From Prevotella sp. (GTDB lineage Bacteria > Bacteroidota > Bacteroidia > Bacteroidales > Bacteroidaceae): a stretch of 64,000 nt of DNA. Below, one piece after another: positions 15,618-23,459 of this stretch. Position 1 is the stretch's first letter. Each line of letters begins with the position of its first letter. The notes beneath the pieces were generated by a model. It ran no database searches and was not told the origin of the DNA. It saw only the letters and a program-made list of their open reading frames with translations. The stretch lies in assembly GCA_024688365.1 (NCBI GenBank), contig JAILEG010000015.1, forward strand, positions 1 through 64,000, in the 5' to 3' direction. The translations under genes and the position numbers were made by a program.

Positions 15618-17870
15618 TCATCTCACAGGCTCACTGCCCATCGTGAAGTCGATCACCGCACCCGCCCTCAGCAGCTCATGCTCAAGGCTGTTACGGCTGT
15701 AGGGCTGTCCGTTGACGCTCATGTGGCGGATGTAGCGGTGGGCGGCATCGCTCCTGTCAGCACGGATGACGATGTCCCTGCCGTTCTCCTGGTGGATGGT
15801 CACGGAGCGGAAGTAAGGTGTGCCGAGCATGTACTGCGTGCTGGCGGGGCAGACAGGATAGAAGCCGAGGGCAGAGAAGACGTACCAGGCAGAGGTCTGC
15901 CCGTTGTCCTCGTCACCACAGTAGCCATCGGGCTGCGCCGTATAGAGGCGGTCCATCACCTCCCGCACCCAGTACTGCGTCTTCCAGGGTTGCCCGCTGT
16001 AGCCATAGAGGTAAATCATGTGCTGGATGGGCTGGTTGCCGTGGGCATAATTGCCCATATTCATGATCTGCATCTCACGTATCTCATGAATCGTGAATCC
16101 ATAGTAGCTGTCGTCAAAGACGGGCGGAAGGCTGAATACGCTGTCGAGCATGGCATTGAACCTGCCGTAGCCTCCCATCAGCCGTGCCAGCCCCGCGGGG
16201 TCATGGAATACGCTCCACGTGTAGTGCCAGCTGTTGCCCTCCGTGAAGGCATCGCCCCACTTGAGGGGATTGAACGGTGCCTGGAACGTGCCGTCGGCAT
16301 TGCGTCCCCGCATGAGTCCCGTCTGCCTGTCGAACACGTTGCGGTAGTTCATCGCCCGCTCCCTGAAGGGGCGCAGCTCCCGCTCGCTCTTGCCGAGCCT
16401 CAGCCCCAGCTGCCAGATGCACCAGTCATCGTAGGCATACTCCAGGGTGCGTGCCACGCTCTCATTGATGCCCACGTCACAGGGCACGTATCCCAGCCGG
16501 TTGTAATAGTCGAATCCCCTGCGCCCTGTGGAGCTGACCGTCGGGTGGACGGCATTGGCCCCATGCACCACGGCCTTCCACAGCGTCTCAATGTCATATC
16601 CCCGCAGCCCCTTGATGTAGGCATCAGCCACGACCGATGCCGAGTTGTTGCCCACCATGCAGTCACGGTGGCCCGGGCTGGCCCACTCAGGCAGGAATCC
16701 GCTCTCCCGGTAGGCATTGGCCAGTCCTGCCTGCATCCGTGTGTTCATGGACGGATAGACGAGGTTGAGCAGCGGGAAGAGCGCGCGGAAGGTGTCCCAG
16801 AAACCCGTGTCAGTGAAGAGGTAGCCCGGCAGCACCTTTCCGTTGTAAGGACTGTAATGGATGGGGCTGCCCTGCGCGTCCAGCTCATAGAACGAGCGGG
16901 GAAACAGCACCGAGCGGTACAGGCAGCTGTAGAAGGTGCGCAGGTGGTCAGCATTGTCATCCTCCACCTCAATCCGCCCGAGCGTCTCGTTCCACGTCCT
17001 CCGCCCCTCGGCCATCACCTCGTCAAAGGTCAGCCCCTCCACTTCCCTGAGGTTGCGCAGGGCCTGTTCCCCGCTGATGAATGAGGAGGCCACCTGCACG
17101 TTCACCTGCTCGCCCCTGCGGGTATGGAATCCCACGACAGCCATGCCGTGTCCACACGTAACGGTGAGAGCCTGCTCCTGCAGCCTGCCGTCGGCAATCG
17201 TGGCAGTGTAGGCAAAGTCATGGTCAAAGCGGAGGATAAAGTAATTCTTGAACCCCTCAGGCACGCCCCCGCTGTTCTTCGTCGTGTAGCCCATGACAGT
17301 GCGGCGGTCAGGGAGGATGGTCACCGAAGAGCCTTGGTCGAAGGCATCAATGACGAAGTAGGCCTCATCCGTCTGCGGATAAGTCACACGGATGGCGGCT
17401 GCCCGGCTGGTCGGGGCAATCTCGGCCGTGGCATCGTGGTCGGCCAGGTAGACCTTATAATAATAAGGTGTGGCAGTCTCAGCCTTGTGTGAGAACCAGC
17501 TGGCCCGTCCCTCCTCATCAAAAGCCTTCCTGCCCGTGACGGGCATCAGGGCAAACTGTCCGTAGTCGTTGATCCACGGGCTGGGCTGGTGGGTCTGCTT
17601 CAGCCCCCTGATCTTGTCGGCACTGTAGGTATAGGTCCACCCGTCGCCCATCTTTCCCGTCTGTGGAGTCCAGAAGTTCATGCCCCAGGGCAGGGCGATG
17701 GCAGGATAGGTGTTGCCCGTTGACAGGTCGCCTTTCGAGGCCGATCCCACCAGGGTGCTGACGTAGCTTACAGGGTCATCCACGCTCACGGCGCGGCTGC
17801 TGGCGGTGAGGGTCAGCAGCAGGAGGGCGATGAGGGACAGTCGCTTGATAATAGGACAGTAGGGTTGCAT
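15618..17870 (-). CDS. GH92 family alpha-mannosidase, secreted
   Basis: A 750-residue glycosidase. The signal peptide runs to about residue 29 (LSLIALLLLTLTASSRAVS). The GH92 pattern is clear: VSTLVGSASKGDLSTGNTYP, PWGMNFWTPQTG, YTYSADKIRGLKQTHQPSPW, then FWDTFRALFPLLNL, AGLANAYRESGFLPEW and the C-terminal QTSAWYVFSALGFYPVCP block. Family members are calcium-dependent exo-acting alpha-mannosidases that trim N-glycans or yeast mannan. The start at 17870 is chosen because it gives a normal signal peptide; the frame extends 51 codons further upstream. It lies on the same strand as the DPP III gene, 158 bases downstream of it. Confidence 0.94.
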   Translation of the reverse strand: MQPYCPIIKRLSLIALLLLTLTASSRAVSVDDPVSYVSTLVGSASKGDLSTGNTYPAIALPWGMNFWTPQTGKMGDGWTYTYSADKIRGLKQTHQPSPWINDYGQFALMPVTGRKAFDEEGRASWFSHKAETATPYYYKVYLADHDATAEIAPTSRAAAIRVTYPQTDEAYFVIDAFDQGSSVTILPDRRTVMGYTTKNSGGVPEGFKNYFILRFDHDFAYTATIADGRLQEQALTVTCGHGMAVVGFHTRRGEQVNVQVASSFISGEQALRNLREVEGLTFDEVMAEGRRTWNETLGRIEVEDDNADHLRTFYSCLYRSVLFPRSFYELDAQGSPIHYSPYNGKVLPGYLFTDTGFWDTFRALFPLLNLVYPSMNTRMQAGLANAYRESGFLPEWASPGHRDCMVGNNSASVVADAYIKGLRGYDIETLWKAVVHGANAVHPTVSSTGRRGFDYYNRLGYVPCDVGINESVARTLEYAYDDWCIWQLGLRLGKSERELRPFRERAMNYRNVFDRQTGLMRGRNADGTFQAPFNPLKWGDAFTEGNSWHYTWSVFHDPAGLARLMGGYGRFNAMLDSVFSLPPVFDDSYYGFTIHEIREMQIMNMGNYAHGNQPIQHMIYLYGYSGQPWKTQYWVREVMDRLYTAQPDGYCGDEDNGQTSAWYVFSALGFYPVCPASTQYMLGTPYFRSVTIHQENGRDIVIRADRSDAAHRYIRHMSVNGQPYSRNSLEHELLRAGAVIDFTMGSEPVR

Positions 17871-18028
17871 GGTTGTGGGGATAGGAAGGTTGGGAAACAG
17901 GAGGGGGTTGGGAGTTGTGTGATGGCAATAGTGCCGGGGCCCGGCAGTGCCGATAGCTGATAATGAATGGCCGGGGGCTGAGGGAAGACCACTCCTTGTC
18001 TGTCCCCCGCTGCCCCCGGCCATTCGCT

Positions 18029-20026
18029 TCAGCCCAGCGTCCCGTATTCCTGCGAGTAGCGGAGCATCTGGTCAGCGTAGCCCTCGGAGTAGTCAACCAG
18101 GATGTCAGTGACCTTGCCCTCCGCATCACGGACCGGCCTCAGCACGGGGTTGATGAATCCCTTGTACGGGGCAATGTCCAGCCGCTCATAGCGGCGGAGA
18201 ACCTCGGCATGGAGCGTGGCATCAAGCCTGACGGCATACGTCTCCACCAGCTTCCGGGCCGCCTCGAAGTCGCCCTCGCTCTTGATGCGCTGTATCTCGG
18301 CAAGCTCCTGGGCGAAGATGCGGCGCAGGGCGGCATAGTCGTTGATGCGGACGAACGTCCTGCGCTCACCCGTCCGGCTGTCCGGCTGGCTGACCAGCTC
18401 CACCACCTTGTCCTCCTTTCCCAGCTCCACCGCCCATCGGGCGATGAGCGCACGGTTCTGCATGTGCGACTCCTCAATCTGCTTTCCGGGCCTGATGCGC
18501 ACCTGTTGCGTCAGCAGTCCGTTCATCATGTAGCCGTAATACTGTGCCTTGTAAGCCTCGGGACTGTCGAGCAGCCCCAGCTCCAGTAGCTTCCCGTCGG
18601 CGATGTAATAGAGGCCGAAGAGGTCAGCACGGGCTTCCTCGATGGTGTTTCCGTAGTTCTTCAGCGCGTCAGGGTCAGTGCCGGGCAGCAGCCGTCCGCT
18701 GCCGTGCCCCAGGCACTCATGCAGGTCAGTGTGCAGGTCATCGGTCCTGTCGGCATACTGTTCCATCATCCGCCTTGTCTCCTCATCAATGACGAACTCC
18801 TCACGGAATCCGTTGCCCCTCGCCGCCATGTCGTATGCGTGGGTGAGGTTGGAGATGGTGACGCTCTTCGAGCCGTGGCTGGCACGGATCCAGTCGGCAT
18901 TGGGCAGGTTGATGCCGATGGCCGATGCCGGATACTCGTCACCTCCGAGCATTGCCGCGCAGATGACATTGGCCGTCACTCCCCTCACCTCCGGCTTGCG
19001 GAAGGCGGGGCTGACAGGCGAGTGGTCCTCGAACCACTGCGCGTTGGCCGATATGGCCTGCGTGCGGCGGGTGGCCTCAAGGTCCTTGTACTCCACGATG
19101 CCTTCCCATGAGCCTTTCAGTCCCATCGGGTCACCATAGACCTCAATGAAGCCGTTGATGAAGTCGATGCGCCCTTCCTGCTCACGCAGCCACTCTATGG
19201 AGTAAGTGTCGAAGTCACGGAGGTCGCCCGACACATAATAACGTATGAGCAGCTCTATGACATGCCGCTGCCGCGGGTTCTCGGCGAAGTCCATCGCCCG
19301 TTCCAGCCAGCCAGTGATCTTCCTGATGGCTGCGCCGTATCGGCCGTCAGCCTTCCACACCTCCTCACGTATCCTGCCGTCAGTCTTGACGAGGGTGGAG
19401 TTGAGTCCGTATGACGGCTGCTCCTCAGCAGGGCCTTCCGCCTTCATGCGCGCGTAGAAGTCCTCCACCTCCTGCTGGCTCACTCCCTCGTAGTAGTTGC
19501 AGGCCGAGCTGCGGACGAGGTCCTCGCCGTCGGCCTTGTTCACCCGCTTGGGCAGCACCGTGGGGTCGAAGATGACGGGGCACAGCTCATCGAGCATCGC
19601 CTCTGCCGTCTCACCCTCACGCAGGGGAAGCGTGGCAGCATCGGCAGCCAGCACCGCCTCACGGAAGAAAGCCTCCGGGAAGGCGGGCACGAACTTGTCG
19701 CTGGCATAGTGGTGGTAGATGCCGCTGGCAAACCACACCTGCTTCAGATATTCCTCCAAGGCACGGAACTCACTGCCTGAGCGGTCGCCCCGGAAGTCCC
19801 TGTAGACAGCCTCCAGGGTGTGGCGGATGCGCAGGTTGTGCTTCCCGAACTGGTCGAAGGTGATGTCACGCCCGTAGAGCGTGGCCTGCGAGAGGCAGTA
19901 GACGAGCTGTTTCTGCCGCAGCGTCAGGCTCCCGAATCCCGGCAGCTCATAGCGCAGCATCTGTATGTCGGCGAAGCGTTCGTCCGTGAAGGCGAACGCC
20001 TGTCCTTCCGTTCCGTTTCCTTTCAT
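18029..20026 (-). CDS. Dipeptidyl peptidase III (M49 metallopeptidase)
   Basis: A 665-residue peptidase with the M49 zinc motif HECLGHGSG and the second motif EEARADLFGLYYI about 30 residues later; together these supply the zinc ligands and catalytic glutamate. Family enzymes remove dipeptides from the N-terminus of short peptides. No signal peptide is visible (start MKGNGTEGQAFAFTDERF), so it is probably cytoplasmic. Its ATG overlaps the stop of the short AraC-type gene (TGATG), a sign of translational coupling. Confidence 0.95.
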   Translation of the reverse strand: MKGNGTEGQAFAFTDERFADIQMLRYELPGFGSLTLRQKQLVYCLSQATLYGRDITFDQFGKHNLRIRHTLEAVYRDFRGDRSGSEFRALEEYLKQVWFASGIYHHYASDKFVPAFPEAFFREAVLAADAATLPLREGETAEAMLDELCPVIFDPTVLPKRVNKADGEDLVRSSACNYYEGVSQQEVEDFYARMKAEGPAEEQPSYGLNSTLVKTDGRIREEVWKADGRYGAAIRKITGWLERAMDFAENPRQRHVIELLIRYYVSGDLRDFDTYSIEWLREQEGRIDFINGFIEVYGDPMGLKGSWEGIVEYKDLEATRRTQAISANAQWFEDHSPVSPAFRKPEVRGVTANVICAAMLGGDEYPASAIGINLPNADWIRASHGSKSVTISNLTHAYDMAARGNGFREEFVIDEETRRMMEQYADRTDDLHTDLHECLGHGSGRLLPGTDPDALKNYGNTIEEARADLFGLYYIADGKLLELGLLDSPEAYKAQYYGYMMNGLLTQQVRIRPGKQIEESHMQNRALIARWAVELGKEDKVVELVSQPDSRTGERRTFVRINDYAALRRIFAQELAEIQRIKSEGDFEAARKLVETYAVRLDATLHAEVLRRYERLDIAPYKGFINPVLRPVRDAEGKVTDILVDYSEGYADQMLRYSQEYGTLG

Positions 20027-20502
20027 CACCTGTCAGTCTCCTTCCTTGTCTTGGCCGCCTTGCGGGGATGAGCCTCCTCAGCCGGGTGGTGTGCCAGGTG
20101 GCTCAGCTTGTAGTCACGCGGCGTGACACCGTTTATCTTATAGAACGAGGCATAGAACGACTGCCGGTTGGCAAAGCCCACCATGTCACTGATGTCCTCC
20201 ATGTTGAGGTCCTGGTAACGCTTGTCGACGAGCAGGGCCATCGCCTCCTCGATGCGGAACTTGTTGACAAACGAGGTATAGTTCATGTGGAAGCGCACGT
20301 TGACAACGGCTGAGATATATCGGGTGTTGGTGCCCAGGTCCTCAGCCAGCTTCTTGGCGGAATAGTGCTTGTCCTTGTAGCGTTGCTGGATGAGGATGAT
20401 GTTGAGAATCTTCTCCTTCAGCTCGTCCATCAGCTGCGGACTTACCAGACTGCGGTAGGCGGCTACCTTTTCCTTCTTCTCTGTTAAATTATATTTAGCC
20501 AT
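20026..20502 (-). CDS. Short AraC-type DNA-binding regulator
   Basis: A 158-residue protein that is mostly a helix-turn-helix AraC domain (HYSAKKLAEDLGTNTRYISA ... FRIEEAMALLVDKRYQDLNM, DISDMVGFANRQSFYASFYK), followed by a basic tail (HPRKAAKTRKETDR). No sensing domain is present. The ATG at 20502 is preferred over the upstream in-frame GTG at 20529. It overlaps the DPP III start by 1 base and probably shares its promoter at 20545-20575. Confidence 0.88.
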   Translation of the reverse strand: MAKYNLTEKKEKVAAYRSLVSPQLMDELKEKILNIILIQQRYKDKHYSAKKLAEDLGTNTRYISAVVNVRFHMNYTSFVNKFRIEEAMALLVDKRYQDLNMEDISDMVGFANRQSFYASFYKINGVTPRDYKLSHLAHHPAEEAHPRKAAKTRKETDR

Positions 20503-20544
20503 AACCTGTAGGATTTTTTTAGTTACCACTTAATAAATATGGTG

Positions 20545-20575
20545 CAAATATAATCTTTTTTATCTGCATTGTCAA
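20545..20575 (-). promoter_or_regulatory. Promoter of the araC-type / DPP III operon
   Basis: On the minus strand: -33 TTG (20573-20575), 20 bp, -7 TATATTTG (20545-20552), 43 bases before the start codon. Confidence 0.7.
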
Positions 20576-20824
20576 GTATTGCGCTGAGTTTTTTCAAGTC
20601 TTTGGTCATTATTTTTCATCATGCCGCATGTCTCCGCCCACCCGTCCTGGCCGTTGTCCGCCGGCTGTCTCCCGTCCCTGCTGCCTGACTTCCTCCCCTG
20701 CCGTCAACATGTTGCAGGCAAGTGAAAAACTGTTATGCCCCCACGTGTTCAGCCGCCCTTTAAGCCAAGAGGTGTTGACACATGTCAATAAAAGCAAAAA
20801 AAACAGCGATTTCTGCTGAAAAGT

Positions 20825-20855
20825 TTTGCTGTGTGCGCAAACAATCGTACCTTTG
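20825..20855 (+). promoter_or_regulatory. Promoter of candidate small RNA 1
   Basis: TTTG (20825-20828), 19 bp, TACCTTTG (20848-20855): a near-perfect Bacteroidetes promoter with no long ORF behind it. Confidence 0.75.
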
Positions 20856-20861
20856 CACCGT

Positions 20862-21130
20862 CGAAAGACAAATAATAGATTGTTTAGGTTAGTAGTAATA
20901 GATTTAGGTTTTTAGTTTTTTAGTTTTAGGTAAAAACAAGAGAGTTTTTCAGGTTACGAGATAGGTTTAGTTAAGGTAACGGAAAGATTGATTAAAGGAT
21001 AACAACGATGCAAGATGATTGGGGACCGCCGTGAGGCGCGAACCAAAAATCAAGCATGACAAACGGAATTTCACCGAATGAAACAGACGGAGGGCGCAGC
21101 ATTGACTTGTTGCGCCCTCCGCCTGTTTTC
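20862..21130 (+). ncRNA. Candidate small RNA 1 (possible tiny ORF)
   Basis: A free-standing transcription unit of about 270 bases lies between a strong promoter and a strong terminator. It has no ORF of normal size. The first part is rich in AGGTTAGTAGTAATAGATT and GGTTTTTAG runs and shares AGGTTAGTAGTA / ATAGATT(T/C)AGGTTTTT with the region at 54894. An eight-codon frame, MQDDWGPP, lies at 21008-21034 behind AAAGGATAACAACG. It could be a regulatory RNA, a leader remnant or a micropeptide gene; no known RNA family was recognised. Confidence 0.5.
21082..21130 (+). terminator. Terminator of candidate small RNA 1
   Basis: GGAGGGCGCA (21089-21098) pairs with TGCGCCCTCC (21111-21120), extended by outer AACAG / CTGTT pairing and followed by TTTTC. 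Confidence 0.85.
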
Positions 21131-21298
21131 AGCCCATTGCCACCGCCGTCAACGTGGGCGCAGACTGCGCCCGGCACGCTCACCGCAGGGCGGAGAACGC
21201 ATCACGGAAAGGCAGGAAGCGGCAGCTGCGCCCTGGGGGGCGGCGGTCCTGCCCGCCATGCCAGCCGATGGGCACCTGCGCCGCGCACTGCCGCAGAA

Positions 21299-21358
21299 TA
21301 CTTCACGTGAAGTAATGGAGTACTTCACGTGCAATACTCCGGTACTTCACGTGAAATA
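21299..21358. repeat. Triple 16-bp palindrome element, copy 2
   Basis: Units at 21299 (perfect TACTTCACGTGAAGTA), 21321 (ends GCAATA) and 21343, each separated by 6 bp. It lies 20 bases after the end of the GH25 gene and downstream of the small-RNA terminator, so it is not in an obvious promoter. Confidence 0.9.
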
Positions 21359-21378
21359 CCGCACGGCTCATGCTGTCC

Positions 21379-22092
21379 TCACAGGCGGATGTCGGCAAGT
21401 GACGTGCCCGACATGAAGCGGTCAAGGTCGACATATCCGCTGATGCCCCTCACCCTGCCCCGCTCGCTGAACTGCCAGATGTTGTGCCGCCCCGCACCCT
21501 TGATGGCCGGGCGGACGCTGCTGTACTTGCCCAGGAAGAGGAAATGACGGTTGAAGCGGGGCGCAAGGTGGGAGTTGTAGAAGTTCACCTGCGAGTAGAT
21601 GAGCGGTGCCTTGCCGTAATACCGCCTCACCAGCCAGGCGAACACGGCCACGCTGTCCTGCACCTGCCTGCGGCTCCAGCCCCGCACGCCCTCCCGCTCC
21701 ACGTCAATCATCGGGATGAGGTCCTGCTGGCTCTTCCTCACCACTGAGCGGAAGTGGCGGAACTGCGCCCTGACAGGCGTTGCCGAGGAGAGGTAATGGT
21801 AAGAGCCGCAGCGCAGCCCCTGCCGCCGCGCGCCGCGGATGTTGCGGCGGTAGAAGCCATCGGTGATGGTCGTGCCCTGCGTTGCCTTGATATAGACAAA
21901 GCGGATGTTCCTGTCACGGGCCACCTCACGCCAGTCAATGCGTCCCTGATGGTGTGACACGTCAATGCCGTCATAGCGGCGTGCGGACGGCTTTGAGGAA
22001 GAAACGCCGGAGACTATGTGGGCAGCTGAGGCGATGCTGACTGCCAACAGGAGGAGCGCGCCGATACGGCGCAGGGAACGTGTGGACTTCAT
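21379..22092 (-). CDS. GH25 lysozyme-like muramidase, secreted
   Basis: A 237-residue protein with a signal peptide or anchor (IGALLLLAVSIASAAH) and a GH25 domain from about residue 40: GIDVSHHQGRIDW (first catalytic-region aspartate), FVYIKATQGTT, CGSYHYLS, LIPMIDVE (catalytic Asp/Glu) and GYVDLDRFM at the end. GH25 enzymes cut peptidoglycan between MurNAc and GlcNAc. Single domain with no wall-binding repeats, as is common in Bacteroidetes. It is divergent from cysE. Confidence 0.93.
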   Translation of the reverse strand: MKSTRSLRRIGALLLLAVSIASAAHIVSGVSSSKPSARRYDGIDVSHHQGRIDWREVARDRNIRFVYIKATQGTTITDGFYRRNIRGARRQGLRCGSYHYLSSATPVRAQFRHFRSVVRKSQQDLIPMIDVEREGVRGWSRRQVQDSVAVFAWLVRRYYGKAPLIYSQVNFYNSHLAPRFNRHFLFLGKYSSVRPAIKGAGRHNIWQFSERGRVRGISGYVDLDRFMSGTSLADIRL

Positions 22093-22210
22093 TGATCAGA
22101 GGATGAAGATAACTTACTTGAAAACTTTTACTGGTCTCCCGTTGCCGGAAGCAAGTGCAAAATTAGTACATTTTTCGCTGACAAAGGCACAATAATCCGA
22201 TAATAATCAC

Positions 22211-22218
22211 TATCTTTG
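22211..22218 (+). promoter_or_regulatory. -7 promoter element of cysE
   Basis: TATCTTTG, 29 bases before the ATG; no clear -33 element was seen. Confidence 0.55.
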
Positions 22219-22247
22219 CAGCGTAATTACATTTTGAGACACCGTCA

Positions 22248-23192
22248 ATGAGTAGTCAGGAAATCACTCAGCAGCTCACCCACACCGTGGACGAGCTTTC
22301 AGAACCCAAGGCTCTTCAGGGCCTCTTCCACGAGCATCGCGATGGCGACCCGCTCCCCTCATCGAAGGAACTGGAGGAGATCATTGAGCTGTCACGATCC
22401 ATTCTCTTTCCGGGATTCTACGGAAAGTCATCCGTCAACATACACACGATAAAATATCAGATAGGCGTCAACGTCGAACGGCTCCACAAGCTGCTCAGCC
22501 GCCAGGTCATGGCCGGGCTCTGCTTCAACGAGGACTGCCACTGCGCCAATGCCTACGACATGCGCCGCTGCATGCAGGAGGAGGCCGACATGATTGCCGG
22601 GCGCGTCATCGCAAAGTTCCCCATGCTGCGGCAGATTCTCTCAACCGACATTCAGGCAGCCTTCGACGGCGACCCTGCGGCGGCCAACCAGAGGGAGGTC
22701 ATCTCCTGCTATCCGGTCATCAAGACGCTCACCAACTACCGACTGGCCCATGAGCTGGTGCTGGAGGACGTGCCGCTCATCCCACGCATGATCACCGAGC
22801 TGGCCCATTCGGAGACGGGCATCGACATCCACCCGGCTGCCACCATCGGCACGCACTTCACCATCGACCACGGTACGGGTGTCGTCATCGGTGCCACGTG
22901 CATCATCGGCAACCACGTGAAGCTCTACCAGGGTGTGACGCTCGGTGCCAAGAGCTTCCCGCTCGACAAGGACGGCAATCCCATCAAGGGCATCCCCCGC
23001 CACCCCATTCTCAAGGATGGTGTCGTGGTATATGCCAACGCCACCATCCTGGGGCGCATCACCATAGGCAAGGGCTGCGTCATCGGTGCCAACGTGTGGG
23101 TCACCCGTGACATGAAGCCCCACTCCAAGAAGTACAAACAGAACAAGACCGATATCCTCGATATTGACTTTGACTACGGAGGGGGCATTTAG
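22248..23192 (+). CDS. cysE: Serine O-acetyltransferase
   Basis: A 314-residue enzyme that acetylates serine with acetyl-CoA, the first step of cysteine synthesis. The N-terminal helical part (about 1-180) is followed by left-handed beta-helix hexapeptide repeats (GIDIHPAATIGTHFTIDHGT, GVVIGATCIIGNHVKLYQGV, TLGAKSF, VVVYANATILGRITIGKGCV). The DH in TIDHGTG is the expected catalytic pair. The long form with an extended N-terminus is usual in Bacteroidetes. ATG at 22248 follows a -7 element at 22211. Confidence 0.93.
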   Translation: MSSQEITQQLTHTVDELSEPKALQGLFHEHRDGDPLPSSKELEEIIELSRSILFPGFYGKSSVNIHTIKYQIGVNVERLHKLLSRQVMAGLCFNEDCHCANAYDMRRCMQEEADMIAGRVIAKFPMLRQILSTDIQAAFDGDPAAANQREVISCYPVIKTLTNYRLAHELVLEDVPLIPRMITELAHSETGIDIHPAATIGTHFTIDHGTGVVIGATCIIGNHVKLYQGVTLGAKSFPLDKDGNPIKGIPRHPILKDGVVVYANATILGRITIGKGCVIGANVWVTRDMKPHSKKYKQNKTDILDIDFDYGGGI

Positions 23193-23204
23193 CGAAGGAA
23201 GGAA

Positions 23205-23243
23205 AGCCCACCCCCACCCCCTCCCAAGGGAGGGGAGCTGAGG
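23205..23243 (+). repeat. REP-like palindrome after cysE (E6)
   Basis: CCCACCCCCACCCCCTCCC / GGGAGGGGA palindrome 12 bases after the cysE stop. It stands before the 10-bp array at 23269, repeating the palindrome-then-array order seen at 4547 and 5641. Confidence 0.75.
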
Positions 23244-23268
23244 ATAAGGATGGGCACGGCAATAAATG

Positions 23269-23400
23269 CTTATGATTATTATCGCCTATGATTGCCCATC
23301 ACCGCCCATGATTGCCTATCATCGCCCATGATTGCCTATCATCGCCTATGATTGCCTATCATCGCCCATCACCGCCTATCATCGCCTATCATCGCCCATA
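23269..23400 (+). repeat. 10-bp repeat array before the rlmL-like gene (R4)
   Basis: About 12 units alternating GCCTATGATT, GCCCATCACC and GCCTATCATC types, in the same orientation as the downstream gene. The array ends about 60 bases before the ATG. Confidence 0.9.
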
Positions 23401-23459
23401 TTAATTAAAGAAAGAAAATCGCCCCCTCACCCAAAGGAGCGGGCCTCATAAATTAGACA

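Noticed and set aside
15378..17084. Plus-strand open frame of 568 codons opposite the GH92 gene
   Set aside because: It is the antisense shadow of a clear GH92 protein in GC-rich DNA. The translated sequence has no domain or signal peptide.
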